Shown here piece after piece: positions 1-6,846 of a stretch of DNA of 13,530 nucleotides. The position numbers were made by a program, and so were the translations under genes. Source of the DNA: Rhodoferax sp. (GTDB lineage Bacteria; Pseudomonadota; Gammaproteobacteria; Burkholderiales; Burkholderiaceae_C). The stretch's first letter is position 1. Each line of letters starts with the position of its first letter. The stretch spans positions 1 to 13,530 of the forward strand of contig VERU01000020.1 of assembly GCA_018882485.1 (NCBI GenBank). The letters run 5' to 3'. A model generated the notes under the pieces. It did no database searches. It was not told where the DNA came from and saw nothing but the letters and a program-made list of their open reading frames with translations.

Positions 1-127
1 GCGCCTGGCCGGCCTGGGCCAGCAGCCGCTGGACATTTTGCGGCGCTGCGGGCTGGTCGACCTTCTGGGCCCGACCGCCCTGCACCCGGACCTCGACCGC
101 GCGCTGGACGCCTGCCTGCACCGATAA
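1..127 (+). CDS. C-terminal end of a probable SulP-family anion transporter (STAS domain end)
   Basis: Only the last 41 codons are in the window, in the frame starting at base 2 and ending at TAA 125-127. The readable end has the pattern 'LDILRRCGLVDLLGP' followed by 'LHPDLDRALDACL'. This resembles the last helix and strand of the cytoplasmic STAS domain that closes SulP-type sulfate/bicarbonate permeases, where a 'D-L-x-R-x-G-L-x-D-x-(L/I)-G' run is followed by a short helix ending in 'A-L'. The membrane part would lie upstream, outside the window, so transport function cannot be seen. The next gene begins 27 bases after the stop on the same strand. A free-standing STAS protein or another family with a similar end cannot be excluded. 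The reading frame is fairly secure; the family call is moderate. Confidence 0.5.
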   Translation, partial: RLAGLGQQPLDILRRCGLVDLLGPTALHPDLDRALDACLHR

Positions 128-154
128 TGGCGTGCAGTCCGACACGCACCGACC

Positions 155-373
155 ATGAGTATTTTTGCCCGCCCCCACTACCGCTCCGACGCCACGAACT
201 TCATCGACTCGCTCAAGCAGCGCGACCCCGCCCTGGAAGCCCGGCAACGCCAGGGGCGCGACCTGCTCTGGGACCGTTGGGTCGACCGGCGGGTCTGGGA
301 GGATTTCCGCCGGGCGCGGGTGCCCCAGAAGCCCTACGTCTACCAGACCGAGCGGACCGAAGGCAAGGAATAA
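155..373 (+). CDS. DUF3460 family small protein
   Basis: A 72-residue soluble protein with no signal peptide or membrane segment. It begins 'MSIFARPHYRSDATNFIDSL', continues with a 'LEARQRQGRDLLWDR' run and ends near 'PYVYQTERTEGKE'. The Y-x-S-D-x-T-x-F-I-D-x-L motif, the central L-x-x-x-Q-R-x-G-R-x-L-L-W-D motif and the terminal Y-V-Y-Q-T are what I recall as typical of DUF3460, a family of roughly 60-70 residues mostly confined to betaproteobacteria and of unknown function. It sits between the transporter end (27-base gap) and scpA (58-base gap) on the same strand. No clear Shine-Dalgarno sequence precedes ATG 155, but this is the only start giving the complete family N-terminus. High arginine content is compatible with binding nucleic acid or an acidic partner, but that is speculation. 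Confidence 0.8.
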   Translation: MSIFARPHYRSDATNFIDSLKQRDPALEARQRQGRDLLWDRWVDRRVWEDFRRARVPQKPYVYQTERTEGKE

Positions 374-376
374 AAT
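371..376 (+). promoter_or_regulatory. Possible -10 element upstream of scpA
   Basis: TAAAAT overlaps the stop codon of the DUF3460 gene, 55 bases before the scpA start. It is a 4-of-6 match to the sigma-70 -10 consensus. No convincing -35 hexamer lies 16-18 bases upstream, so it could be chance. If real, it would let scpA be transcribed separately from the upstream pair. Confidence 0.25.
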
Positions 377-420
377 CGCGCTCCAGCCCTTTATTCACAA
401 GGGTTTTAAGCTATGAATTC

Positions 421-425
421 AGGAG
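421..425 (+). promoter_or_regulatory. Ribosome binding site deciding the scpA GTG start
   Basis: AGGAG lies 6 bases before GTG 432. It is the only good Shine-Dalgarno sequence in the area and picks GTG 432 as the scpA start. The nearby ATG 412 opens a frame that closes after eight codons. Confidence 0.65.
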
Positions 426-431
426 CATCCG

Positions 432-1238
432 GTGGATGATGCGCCCGAGGTGGTCGACCATGTGGCCGTTGCACGGCTGTATGGTGAACCTCTGTTCACC
501 CTGCCCAACGACCTGTATATCCCGCCGGACGCGCTGGAGGTCTTCCTGGAGGCGTTCGAGGGGCCGCTCGATCTGCTGCTTTACCTGATCCGCAAGCAGA
601 ACTTCAACATCCTCGACATCCCCATGGTGGGCGTGACCCGCCAGTACCTCAGCTACGTCGACGATATCCGCAGCCACAACCTGGAGCTGGCGGCCGAGTA
701 CCTGCTGATGGCCGCACTGCTCATCGAAATCAAGTCGCGCATGCTGTTGCCCCCGCGCCGGTCGGCCGAGGGCGCAGAACCCGAAGACCCCCGGGCCGAA
801 CTGGTGCGGCGGCTGCTGGAGTACGAACAGATCAAGCTGGCGGCCGCCCGCCTCAACGAGCTGCCGCAGCTGGGCCGGGATTTTCTCAAGGCCCAGGTCT
901 TCATCGAACAATCTCTGCAACCGCGCTTCCCCGAGGTATCGGTGGGTGAACTGCAGCAAGCCTGGCGGGATATCCTGCAACGGGCCCGACTGGTGCAGCA
1001 CCACCGGATCACCCGGGAACAGCTGTCGGTCCGCGAGCACATGAGCCTGGTGCTGCGCCGGCTGCAAGGACGCCGGTTTCTGGAGTTCGAGGCCCTGTTC
1101 GATCCGGCGAAGGGCGTCGCCGTGCTGGTGGTGACCTTCATCGCCCTGCTCGAACTCGCCAAGGAATCGCTGATCGACATCACGCAGGCCGAGGCCTACG
1201 CGCCCATTTACGTCCGACTGGCCTACACCCCCACCTGA
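432..1238 (+). CDS. scpA: Segregation and condensation protein A
   Basis: A 268-residue ScpA, the kleisin subunit that bridges the SMC ATPase and ScpB in the bacterial condensin complex and helps organise and segregate the chromosome. The diagnostic N-terminal kleisin block is complete at about residues 42-106: '[19 protein letters not shown]' followed by 'DIP', a region ending in '[20 protein letters not shown]', then a proline-rich link 'PP'. The C-terminal winged-helix part reads '[11 protein letters not shown]...[21 protein letters not shown]', which fits the SMC-binding end. The start is GTG 432, preceded by AGGAG. About 40 residues precede the core; I recall such an extension as common in betaproteobacterial homologues. 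No scpB follows; instead gpsA converges and overlaps the last 16 bases. Identification is firm. Confidence 0.95.
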   Translation: MDDAPEVVDHVAVARLYGEPLFTLPNDLYIPPDALEVFLEAFEGPLDLLLYLIRKQNFNILDIPMVGVTRQYLSYVDDIRSHNLELAAEYLLMAALLIEIKSRMLLPPRRSAEGAEPEDPRAELVRRLLEYEQIKLAAARLNELPQLGRDFLKAQVFIEQSLQPRFPEVSVGELQQAWRDILQRARLVQHHRITREQLSVREHMSLVLRRLQGRRFLEFEALFDPAKGVAVLVVTFIALLELAKESLIDITQAEAYAPIYVRLAYTPT

Positions 1239-2287
1239 GCGCCCTGATGCGCTGGGGAAGGCAGCCCGAGACCCGCCTCGGTGGCAGGCTCGCGCATCAT
1301 GAGACCGGAGACCGCCTCTCTCGGGGAGACCCGGCCGTCGAGCACGGCGACCACCGCGTTGACGATCGGCATGTCCAGACCGAGCTGGCGGGCCCGCTGC
1401 AGCACGGTCCGCGCGCTGTACACGCCCTCGGCCACATGACCGAGTTCGGCCACCGCCTGGGGGGCGCTGTGGCCCCGGGCCAGCGCCAGCCCCACGCGCC
1501 GATTGCGCGACAAATCACCCGTGGTGGTCAGAACCAGATCGCCCAGTCCGCCCAAGCCCATGAAAGTCTCGGCCCGCGCGCCCAGGGCGACTCCGAGCCG
1601 CGTCATTTCGGCCAGGCCCCGGGTGATCAGCGCAGCGCGGGCGTTCAGGCCCAGCTCCAGGCCATCGCACAGCCCGGCAGCGATCGCCATCACGTTCTTC
1701 ACGGCTCCACCCACTTCCACACCGACCAGGTCGTCGTTGGCATAGACCCGCATCGCCGGGCCGTGAAAGGCCGAAACCAGGGCATCCCGGACCCGGGCAT
1801 GAGCGCTAGCCGCAACCAGGGCGGTGGGCTGCCTGCGTGCCACTTCGAGCGCGAAACTGGGACCGCTGAGAGCGCCTGCGTGCACACCGGGCGCGACCTC
1901 GGCCTGGATTTCATGGGGCAACAGGCCTGCGGGTCTCGGAGTATGCTGGCCTTGTGCCTCGAAGCCTTTGCACAGCCAGGCCACAGGTACCGGCGTCGAT
2001 GCCAGATCGGACAGCAGCTGGCGCAATCCCGCCACAGGCACCGCCAGCACCACCAGATCGGCCCGAGCGACCCAAACCGCCAGCATGTCCGCCGAGCCGT
2101 CTCGCAACTGCAGATCGGGAGGCAGCGGTATACCCGGCAGGTAGCGCTGGTTCTCGCGGACCGCCCGCATGGCCGCCACCTGGGCCGCATCGCGACCCCA
2201 CAGGGTCACCCGGTGTCGGGTGTCTGCGGCCGCGCCCACGGCGAGGGCTGTGCCCCAGGCACCGGCACCCAGCACGACGATTTCCAT
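1223..2287 (-). CDS. gpsA: NAD(P)-dependent glycerol-3-phosphate dehydrogenase
   Basis: A 354-residue cytoplasmic enzyme that reduces dihydroxyacetone phosphate to sn-glycerol 3-phosphate, the backbone for phospholipid synthesis. It starts '[16 protein letters not shown]', a Rossmann GxGxxG dinucleotide site at residues 7-12. It continues with '[11 protein letters not shown]' (about 78-88), the substrate-site lysine in 'WLCKGFE' (K107), '[10 protein letters not shown]' (141-150) and the catalytic lysine in '[14 protein letters not shown]' (K197). The C-terminal domain has '[20 protein letters not shown]' (244-263). Length fits the family. The frame is open upstream to 2350, but the start at 2287 is chosen because GGAGG lies 10 bases before it and the Rossmann strand starts at once. 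It follows secB by 59 bases and is probably in the same transcript. Its stop overlaps the end of scpA. Confidence 0.95.
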   Translation of the reverse strand: MEIVVLGAGAWGTALAVGAAADTRHRVTLWGRDAAQVAAMRAVRENQRYLPGIPLPPDLQLRDGSADMLAVWVARADLVVLAVPVAGLRQLLSDLASTPVPVAWLCKGFEAQGQHTPRPAGLLPHEIQAEVAPGVHAGALSGPSFALEVARRQPTALVAASAHARVRDALVSAFHGPAMRVYANDDLVGVEVGGAVKNVMAIAAGLCDGLELGLNARAALITRGLAEMTRLGVALGARAETFMGLGGLGDLVLTTTGDLSRNRRVGLALARGHSAPQAVAELGHVAEGVYSARTVLQRARQLGLDMPIVNAVVAVLDGRVSPREAVSGLMMREPATEAGLGLPSPAHQGAQVGV

Positions 2288-2297
2288 GGGGATCAGG

Positions 2298-2302
2298 CCT
2301 CC
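2298..2302 (-). promoter_or_regulatory. Ribosome binding site deciding the gpsA start
   Basis: The minus strand reads GGAGG 10 bases before ATG 2287. This supports the short gpsA start over the 21-residue longer reading that begins at 2350 inside the secB stop region. Confidence 0.6.
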
Positions 2303-2329
2303 GGCTTGCAGGCAACGGGCACCAGGGGA

Positions 2330-2341
2330 CCGGGCGCCCGG
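2330..2341. repeat. Perfect 12-base palindrome between secB and gpsA
   Basis: CCGGGCGCCCGG is fully self-complementary and lies 5 bases beyond the secB stop codon. As RNA it could form a short GC stem. No T-tract follows, so it does not look like a complete terminator. A few 12-base palindromes are expected by chance in a window of this size, so only its position makes it worth noting. Confidence 0.4.
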
Positions 2342-2346
2342 ACGGA

Positions 2347-2805
2347 TCACTGGGTCACGATGCGCGGCGCGTCGGCCGCCTGCTGCTGTTGCTGCTGCTC
2401 GTACATCGCCTGAAAATTGATTTCCGACAGATGGACCGGCGGAAAGCCACCCCGCTGGATCAGGTCGGCCACATTGCCTCTCAGGTAGGGGTAGACGATC
2501 TGGGGGCAGGCAATGCCCATGATGGGGCTCATCTGCTCGGCCGGCAGGTTGCGGATTTCAAAGATGCCGGCCTGGGTGAGTTCGGCCAGAAACACGGTCT
2601 TGTCCTGGATCTTGGTCTGCACGGTGGCCGTGACGGTGACCTCGAACACACCGTCGGCAATCTGGCCGGCGTTCACACCCAGCTGGATATCGACCGAGGG
2701 CGACTCCTGCTCCAGCAAAATGGCCGGAGAGTTGGGCTGTTCGAGCGACGCCTCCTTGAGGTAAACGCGCTGGATCTGGAACACGGGGTCGTTGGACTCG
2801 GACAT
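2347..2805 (-). CDS. secB: Protein-export chaperone SecB
   Basis: A 152-residue SecB. It acts as a cytoplasmic homotetramer that keeps preproteins unfolded and passes them to SecA for Sec export. The family pattern is clear: '[20 protein letters not shown]' (about 7-26), '[20 protein letters not shown]' (57-76), '[10 protein letters not shown]' (78-87) and '[20 protein letters not shown]' (100-119), then '[17 protein letters not shown]'. The start at 2805 matches usual SecB N-termini; the frame is open to 2877 but those residues are unlike SecB. The tail carries six glutamines in a row (residues 137-142), more than I expect of a typical SecB. It lies after grxC with 120 bases between, where a GC hairpin and a possible -10 (GATAAT) suggest a promoter of its own. 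gpsA follows. Confidence 0.96.
   Translation of the reverse strand: MSESNDPVFQIQRVYLKEASLEQPNSPAILLEQESPSVDIQLGVNAGQIADGVFEVTVTATVQTKIQDKTVFLAELTQAGIFEIRNLPAEQMSPIMGIACPQIVYPYLRGNVADLIQRGGFPPVHLSEINFQAMYEQQQQQQAADAPRIVTQ
2380..2397 (-). repeat. Six-codon glutamine (CAG/CAA) tract in the secB tail
   Basis: Six consecutive glutamine codons, five CAG and one CAA, encode the start of the SecB C-terminal tail. Such a near-perfect trinucleotide run can change length by replication slippage in whole codons. The tail lies outside the conserved SecB core, so length changes would be tolerated. Confidence 0.85.
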
Positions 2806-2885
2806 GAGGGGCTTTCGGTGGCAAATGGAGAGAGGGGAACCCGGCCGCCACTCAGCGCAGCGGCCACAGACACCCAAGAAACGAG

Positions 2886-2891
2886 ATTATC
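2886..2891 (-). promoter_or_regulatory. Possible -10 element for secB
   Basis: The minus strand reads GATAAT, a 5-of-6 match to TATAAT, about 80 bases before the secB start. A -35 hexamer at the right distance is not evident because that spot is taken by a GC hairpin. A separate secB promoter is likely but not proven. Confidence 0.35.
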
Positions 2892-2903
2892 CGCGCAGCA
2901 GCG

Positions 2904-2921
2904 GGCGGGGCCGTCCCCGCC
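2904..2921 (-). other. GC-rich hairpin just after grxC
   Basis: GGCGGGG at 2904-2910 pairs with CCCCGCC at 2915-2921 around a 4-base loop, starting 4 bases past the grxC stop. The 7-bp all-GC stem could act as a terminator or 3' end stabiliser for the rhodanese-grxC transcript. There is no run of T after it on the minus strand, so a classical intrinsic terminator is doubtful. Confidence 0.45.
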
Positions 2922-2925
2922 GGAA

Positions 2926-3198
2926 TCAGGCGCCCGCCAGCAGAGGCACGAGGCCGCCCCGGCCATCCAGGGCCATCAGGTCGTCGCAGCCGCCCACGTG
3001 GGTGGATCCGATGAAGATCTGGGGCACCGTTCGACGACCGGTCAGATCCATCATGAGCTGGCGCTGGGCCGGATCGGTATCCACCCGGATCTCCTCGATC
3101 ACCTCGACACCGCGTGCCTTGAGCAGCTGCTTGGCCCGGACGCAGTACGGGCAGACGGCGGTGGTGTACATGCGGACAGCGGGCGGATTGGGATTCAT
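2926..3198 (-). CDS. grxC: Glutaredoxin 3
   Basis: A 90-residue dithiol glutaredoxin that reduces disulfides and glutathione mixed disulfides in the cytoplasm with glutathione. The redox centre CPYC is at residues 16-19 in 'MYTTAVCPYCVRAKQLL', the cis-proline motif TVP at 57-59, and the glutathione-binding 'GGCDDL' at 69-74. Length and motif order fit GrxC (class III, about 85-90 residues). The start ATG 3198 has AAGGA eight bases upstream; that Shine-Dalgarno overlaps the stop codon of the rhodanese gene, so the two are probably translationally coupled. The extra cysteine at 71 is the one often seen in 'GGCDD'. Pairing with a rhodanese suggests a shared role in thiol or sulfur handling in the cell; that is inference. 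Confidence 0.95.
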   Translation of the reverse strand: MNPNPPAVRMYTTAVCPYCVRAKQLLKARGVEVIEEIRVDTDPAQRQLMMDLTGRRTVPQIFIGSTHVGGCDDLMALDGRGGLVPLLAGA

Positions 3199-3210
3199 GC
3201 GGCAATTCCT

Positions 3211-3618
3211 TCAGGCTTTTTCCAGGGGCAGGCTGGCGGCGCGCCAGGCGGTCAAACCGCCGGTCAGCGACTGGGCCTGGGTGTACCCCAGCTTGCGCGC
3301 CACCGCCAATGCCCTGCCGGAGCGAGCTCCGCTCTGGCACACCAGAATCAGAGGCAGGGCCTTGTTCTTGGCCACTGTCGGCAATTTCTCTTCGAGCTGT
3401 CCCAGCGGCACGTTGCGGGCGCCAACCACATGGCCGGCCGCAAATTCGCTGGCCTCGCACACATCGATCACCACCGCCTTGTCGCGGTTCATGAGTTGCA
3501 CCGCCTGCGCTGCCGTGAGCCCGGTGGCGCCAGCACCGCGGGCCAGCGGCCACAGCAGCATGCCGCCCGAAACGAGCGCCACACTGATCAGCATCCAGTT
3601 GTCTATGATGAATTTCAC
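3211..3618 (-). CDS. Membrane-anchored rhodanese-like sulfurtransferase
   Basis: A 135-residue single-domain rhodanese. Residues 9-25 ('[17 protein letters not shown]') form one N-terminal membrane helix; the rest is the rhodanese fold, with the '[20 protein letters not shown]' CH2-type motif (49-68) and the active-site loop 'CQSGARSGR' with the persulfide-carrying Cys94. The '[13 protein letters not shown]' end is typical. Such proteins resemble the YibN type that I recall next to grxC and secB in many proteobacteria; I do not know the exact substrate. The start is GTG 3618 with AAGGA five bases upstream. It is the first gene of the leftward run rhodanese-grxC, with 12 bases to grxC. The upstream 155 bases are shared with the divergent gpmA. 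Confidence 0.9.
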   Translation of the reverse strand: MKFIIDNWMLISVALVSGGMLLWPLARGAGATGLTAAQAVQLMNRDKAVVIDVCEASEFAAGHVVGARNVPLGQLEEKLPTVAKNKALPLILVCQSGARSGRALAVARKLGYTQAQSLTGGLTAWRAASLPLEKA

Positions 3619-3683
3619 ACAAATCCTTGGGGTCGGACCGGGCCTCGTCCGAAGGTACGAGCCCGGCGTGGAGTCAGGACCGC

Positions 3684-3693
3684 ATTTTAGAAT
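3684..3693. promoter_or_regulatory. Overlapping opposite-facing -10-like elements between the rhodanese gene and gpmA
   Basis: The plus strand has TAGAAT at 3688-3693, about 80 bases before gpmA. The minus strand has TAAAAT at 3689-3684, about 65 bases before the rhodanese gene. They share two bases. Neither has a good -35 hexamer. This is the only AT-rich spot in the 155-base divergent spacer, so it is the best promoter candidate for both directions. Confidence 0.3.
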
Positions 3694-3733
3694 GCCGGAG
3701 TCCGCAGCGCCGTCCGCGGCTGCGGGTCACCCC

Positions 3734-3748
3734 GGGCTGCGCCAGCCC
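3734..3748 (+). other. Short hairpin in the gpmA leader
   Basis: GGGCTG at 3734-3739 pairs perfectly with CAGCCC at 3743-3748 around a 3-base loop, ending 25 bases before the gpmA ATG. It would fold in the mRNA leader. No regulatory class is recognisable, and gpmA shows no clear Shine-Dalgarno sequence downstream of it. Confidence 0.3.
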
Positions 3749-3773
3749 ATACCGGCTCCAGCCCGCCATCACC

Positions 3774-4517
3774 ATGCACAAACTTGTCCTCATCCGCCAC
3801 GGCGAATCCACCTGGAACCTCGAAAACCGGTTCACCGGGTGGACCGATGTCCCTCTGACCCCCACCGGTGTCCAGCAGGCCTGCGAGGCCGGCCGTCTGC
3901 TCAAGGCGGCAGGTTTCGACTTCGATATCGCGTACACCAGCGTACTCAAACGAGCCACCCACACCCTCTGGCATGTGCTGGACGAGCTGGACCGCACCTG
4001 GTTGCCCGTGGTGAACAGCTGGCGTCTCAACGAACGCCACTACGGCGCCCTCCAAGGGTTGAACAAGGCCGACATGGCGCGTCAGTTCGGCGAAGCGCAG
4101 GTGCTGGCCTGGCGGCGCAGCTACGATGTACCCCCGCCCGCACTGGACCCTGCCGACCCACGCTGCGAGCGTGGCGATGTGCGCTACGCCCGCCTGGCGC
4201 CGGAACAGATCCCGCTGACCGAATGCCTGAAAGACACCGTCGCCCGGGTGCTGCCGTTCTGGAACGATGCCCTGGCCCCTGCCATGCGCGCCGGCAAGCG
4301 GCTGGTGGTGGCCGCGCACGGCAATTCGATACGGGCCCTGGTCAAATACCTGGACGGCATATCCGACGACGACATCGTCGGTCTCAACATCCCCAACGGG
4401 GTGCCGCTGGTGTACGAACTCGATGCCGAACTGCGGCCGGTGCGCCGCGCTTACCTGGGTGACACGGCGGCCATCGATCGGGCGACCGCGGCGGTGGCGT
4501 CCCAGGGACGCGGCTGA
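3774..4517 (+). CDS. gpmA: 2,3-bisphosphoglycerate-dependent phosphoglycerate mutase
   Basis: A 247-residue cytoplasmic enzyme that interconverts 3- and 2-phosphoglycerate in glycolysis and gluconeogenesis. The N-terminal '[15 protein letters not shown]' holds the phosphorylated histidine H9 in the RHGE motif. '[10 protein letters not shown]' (20-29), R60, '[19 protein letters not shown]' with E87, and '[18 protein letters not shown]' with the second histidine H182 complete the dPGM active site. The end '[15 protein letters not shown]' is typical. Length is that of the enterobacterial enzyme. The frame is open upstream to 3627, but the conserved protein begins at ATG 3774. It is the first gene of the rightward block, divergent from the rhodanese gene, with the protease gene following after 69 bases. 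Confidence 0.96.
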   Translation: MHKLVLIRHGESTWNLENRFTGWTDVPLTPTGVQQACEAGRLLKAAGFDFDIAYTSVLKRATHTLWHVLDELDRTWLPVVNSWRLNERHYGALQGLNKADMARQFGEAQVLAWRRSYDVPPPALDPADPRCERGDVRYARLAPEQIPLTECLKDTVARVLPFWNDALAPAMRAGKRLVVAAHGNSIRALVKYLDGISDDDIVGLNIPNGVPLVYELDAELRPVRRAYLGDTAAIDRATAAVASQGRG

Positions 4518-4559
4518 CCGGCCGACGGAACTCCGGCAGCGGCGTGGCCTCCAAGCGTG

Positions 4560-4565
4560 TATATT
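4560..4565 (+). promoter_or_regulatory. Possible -10 element for the ctp gene
   Basis: TATATT, a 5-of-6 match to TATAAT, lies 21 bases before ATG 4587. No -35 element is evident. If used, the start of transcription would fall within or next to the palindrome and leave a very short leader. Confidence 0.25.
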
Positions 4566-4567
4566 GA

Positions 4568-4579
4568 CCTCGATCGAGG
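4568..4579. promoter_or_regulatory. Perfect palindrome overlapping the ctp ribosome binding site
   Basis: CCTCGATCGAGG is fully self-complementary. Its right arm shares four bases with the Shine-Dalgarno GAGGAG (4576-4581), which sits 5 bases before ATG 4587. In RNA it can form a 4-bp stem with a GATC loop, masking the ribosome site. In DNA it could be a repressor site next to the possible -10. Chance occurrence is also possible. The Shine-Dalgarno itself is clear and decides the start. Confidence 0.4.
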
Positions 4580-4586
4580 AGCGAGC

Positions 4587-6059
4587 ATGGGCCAAAAATT
4601 GAGAATCACCGGATGGGTATCGCTGGGCGTGCTGGCCGGTGCGCTGACGACCGTCTCCCTGCAGTCGGGCGCCCGCAGCAACCCGGCCCAAATGCCGCTG
4701 GAGGAACTTCGCCAGCTGGCTGCCGTGTTCAGCATGGTCAAGGAACGCTATGTCGAACCGGTCGACGAGAAAAAGCTCGTGACCGATGCCATCGTGGGCA
4801 TGGTGGCCAGCCTGGACCCGCACTCCCAGTACCTGGACAAGAAAGCCCTCAAGGAGTTCAACGAGGGCACGAGCGGCAAATTCGTCGGGGTCGGTATCGA
4901 AATTTCACAGGAGGATGGCTTTGTCAAGGTGGTATCGCCCATCGAAGGATCGCCGGCCTTTCGGGCGGGCATGAAGCCCAACGACCTGATCACCAAGGTG
5001 GACGATACGCCCACCAAGGGACTCTCGCTGAACGAAGCCGTCAAGCGCATGCGCGGCGAACCGGGCACCAAGGTCGTGCTGACGGTGATGCGCCGATCCG
5101 AGAACCGCAGTTTCCCGGTGACCATCACCCGCGAGGAAATTCGCACCCAGTCGGTCAGGGGCAAGCTGGTGGAGCCTGGTTATGGCTGGATACGCGTCAG
5201 CCAGTTCCAGGAACGCACGGTCGAAGACTTCGCCCGCAAGATCGAAGAGTTCTACAAGCAGGACCCACAGCTCAAGGGCCTGGTGCTGGACCTGCGCAAC
5301 GACCCTGGCGGCTACCTGGATGCCGCGGTGGCCATGTCGGCCATCTTCCTGCCCGACAACGTGGTGGTGGTCTCCGCCAACGGCCAGCTGCCTGAAAGCA
5401 AGTTCAGCTACCGGGCCAACCCCGAGGATTACCTGCGCCGTGGAGGCTCGGATCCGGTGCGCCGCCTCCATGAACTGAGCCGGGGTGGCATCAAGAAGCT
5501 GCCCCTGGTGGTGCTGGTCAACGAAGGCTCGGCCTCGGCCAGCGAAATCGTGGCCGGTGCCCTGCAGGACCACAGGCGAGCGACCCTGATGGGCAGCCAG
5601 ACCTTCGGAAAAGGATCGGTCCAGACGGCGGTGTGCCTGGATTCCGGCTACCGCATGGACAACTGTCCCAGCGCCGGCCTGAAGCTGACAACGAGCCGCT
5701 ATTACACCCCCAGCGGACGGTCGATCCAGGCCAAGGGCATCGTGCCCGACGTGCTGGTGGATGAAACCGAGGAGGGCAACCTGTTTGCCGCCCTGCGCAC
5801 CCGCGAGGCGGACCTGGAAAAACACCTGGGGAACGGGCAAGGCGCGGAAACCCGGGACGATGCCCGCGAGAAAGCCCGGGAGGAAGCCCGCAAGCGGCTG
5901 GACGAGGAACTGAAAAAACCGGCGGCCGACCGCAAACTGCCCGAGTTCGGCTCGGAACGCGACTTCCAGCTGCAACAGGCACTGAACCAGCTGAAAGGCC
6001 GGCCCGTGCTCGTCAGCAAGACCCTGAGCGAACGCAAGGACAGCAAGGTCGAGAACTGA
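4587..6059 (+). CDS. S41 family carboxy-terminal processing protease (CtpA/Prc-like)
   Basis: A 490-residue periplasmic serine protease that cuts near the C-terminus of target proteins. Residues 1-30 form an N-terminal signal or anchor helix ('WVSLGVLAGALTTVSLQSG'). The PDZ domain follows at about 98-170 ('GVGIEISQEDGFVKVVSPIE', 'AGMKPNDLI'). The S41 core has 'KGLVLDLRNDPGGYLDAAV' (about 230-248) and the catalytic S317 in 'NEGSASASEIVAGALQD', K342 in 'TFGKGSVQ' and Q346, with the Ser-Lys spacing of 25 and Lys-Gln spacing of 4 known for the CtpB-type triad. The tail after about 410 is charged and probably helical ('AREKAREEARKRLDEELKK'). GAGGAG five bases upstream supports ATG 4587 over GTG 4557. 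Its place after gpmA and before a MoeB-type gene is familiar to me from Burkholderiales. The family is firm; the natural substrate is unknown. Confidence 0.94.
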   Translation: MGQKLRITGWVSLGVLAGALTTVSLQSGARSNPAQMPLEELRQLAAVFSMVKERYVEPVDEKKLVTDAIVGMVASLDPHSQYLDKKALKEFNEGTSGKFVGVGIEISQEDGFVKVVSPIEGSPAFRAGMKPNDLITKVDDTPTKGLSLNEAVKRMRGEPGTKVVLTVMRRSENRSFPVTITREEIRTQSVRGKLVEPGYGWIRVSQFQERTVEDFARKIEEFYKQDPQLKGLVLDLRNDPGGYLDAAVAMSAIFLPDNVVVVSANGQLPESKFSYRANPEDYLRRGGSDPVRRLHELSRGGIKKLPLVVLVNEGSASASEIVAGALQDHRRATLMGSQTFGKGSVQTAVCLDSGYRMDNCPSAGLKLTTSRYYTPSGRSIQAKGIVPDVLVDETEEGNLFAALRTREADLEKHLGNGQGAETRDDAREKAREEARKRLDEELKKPAADRKLPEFGSERDFQLQQALNQLKGRPVLVSKTLSERKDSKVEN

Positions 6060-6077
6060 ACGCAGCCTCTTGGGCCC

Positions 6078-6833
6078 ATGACCGATGACGAGCTGCTGCG
6101 CTACTCGCGGCACATTCTGCTGGACCCGCTGGGGTTCGAAGGTCAACAACGCATCGTTGCGTCCCGTGTGCTGATGGTCGGCGCCGGTGGCCTCGGTTGC
6201 GCTGCCGCGCTCTACCTCGCCGCCTCGGGTGTGGGCCACATCACGGTGATCGACGACGACACCGTGGACCTCACCAACCTGCAGCGCCAGATTGCCCACA
6301 CGACGGCCCGCATCGGACAGCCCAAGGTGGCCTCGCTGCAATCGAGCGTGGCCGAACTGAACCCCTCGGTACGGGTCGTTGCGCTGGCTCAGCGTGCCGA
6401 TCCGGTCCTGCTGCGCGGCCAGGTGGCCCTGGCGGACGTGGTGTTGGACTGCAGCGACAACTTCAAGACCCGGCATGCCCTCAATGCCGCCTGCGTGCAG
6501 CAGCGGGTCCCCCTGGTGTCGGGCGCAGCCCTTGGTTTCGATGGCCAGATCAGCGTGTTCGACCCCCGACTGGCCCAGTCTCCCTGCTACGCCTGTCTGT
6601 ACCCGCCCCACGCGCCTCCCGCCGAGACCCGCTGTGCCACCATGGGTGTCCTCGCGCCACTCGTCGGCATCCTGGGTGCGACCCAGGCTGCCGAAGCCCT
6701 GAAGCTGATCAGCGGCATCGGTCAAACCTGCAACGGCCGCTTGCTCATGCTCGATGCTCTGCAGATGGAATGGCATACCATCCGCATCCGCCGGCAGGAT
6801 GACTGCCCGGTTTGCGGCGGGACCGGCTGTTAA
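6078..6833 (+). CDS. HesA/MoeB/ThiF-family adenylyltransferase
   Basis: A 251-residue E1-like enzyme that adenylates the C-terminal glycine of a ubiquitin-like sulfur carrier (MoaD for molybdopterin, ThiS for thiazole). The nucleotide site 'VLMVGAGGLGCAAALYLAA' is at 31-49, with 'DLTNLQRQ' at 64-71 and 'DCSDNFKTR' at 124-132. A structural zinc site is formed by C170/C173 and C243/C246. Cys186 in 'TRCATMGVLAPLVGILG' aligns by position with the conserved cysteine of E. coli MoeB. No C-terminal rhodanese domain is fused; a separate rhodanese lies at 3211-3618. MoeB and ThiF cannot be told apart from this sequence. MoeB is favoured because no thi gene is nearby and length fits. It starts 18 bases after the protease stop and has no clear Shine-Dalgarno sequence. 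Confidence 0.9.
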   Translation: MTDDELLRYSRHILLDPLGFEGQQRIVASRVLMVGAGGLGCAAALYLAASGVGHITVIDDDTVDLTNLQRQIAHTTARIGQPKVASLQSSVAELNPSVRVVALAQRADPVLLRGQVALADVVLDCSDNFKTRHALNAACVQQRVPLVSGAALGFDGQISVFDPRLAQSPCYACLYPPHAPPAETRCATMGVLAPLVGILGATQAAEALKLISGIGQTCNGRLLMLDALQMEWHTIRIRRQDDCPVCGGTGC

Positions 6834-6846
6834 ACTGATTCCAGCC

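Noticed and set aside
127..588. Plus-strand frame of 153 codons covering DUF3460 and the start of scpA
   Set aside because: It is out of frame with both real genes, and its proline- and arginine-rich product has no motif.
2288..2350. Longer gpsA start at 2350
   Set aside because: It would add 21 residues before the Rossmann strand and overlap the secB stop, while GGAGG before 2287 supports the short form.
1954..3690. Long plus-strand open frame (578 codons) opposite gpsA, secB, grxC and the rhodanese gene
   Set aside because: It crosses four well-supported minus-strand genes and their spacers, has no motif and is of low-complexity shadow composition.
4557..4586. GTG start for the protease at 4557
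   Set aside because: It would put the Shine-Dalgarno GAGGAG inside the gene; that site is well spaced for ATG 4587.
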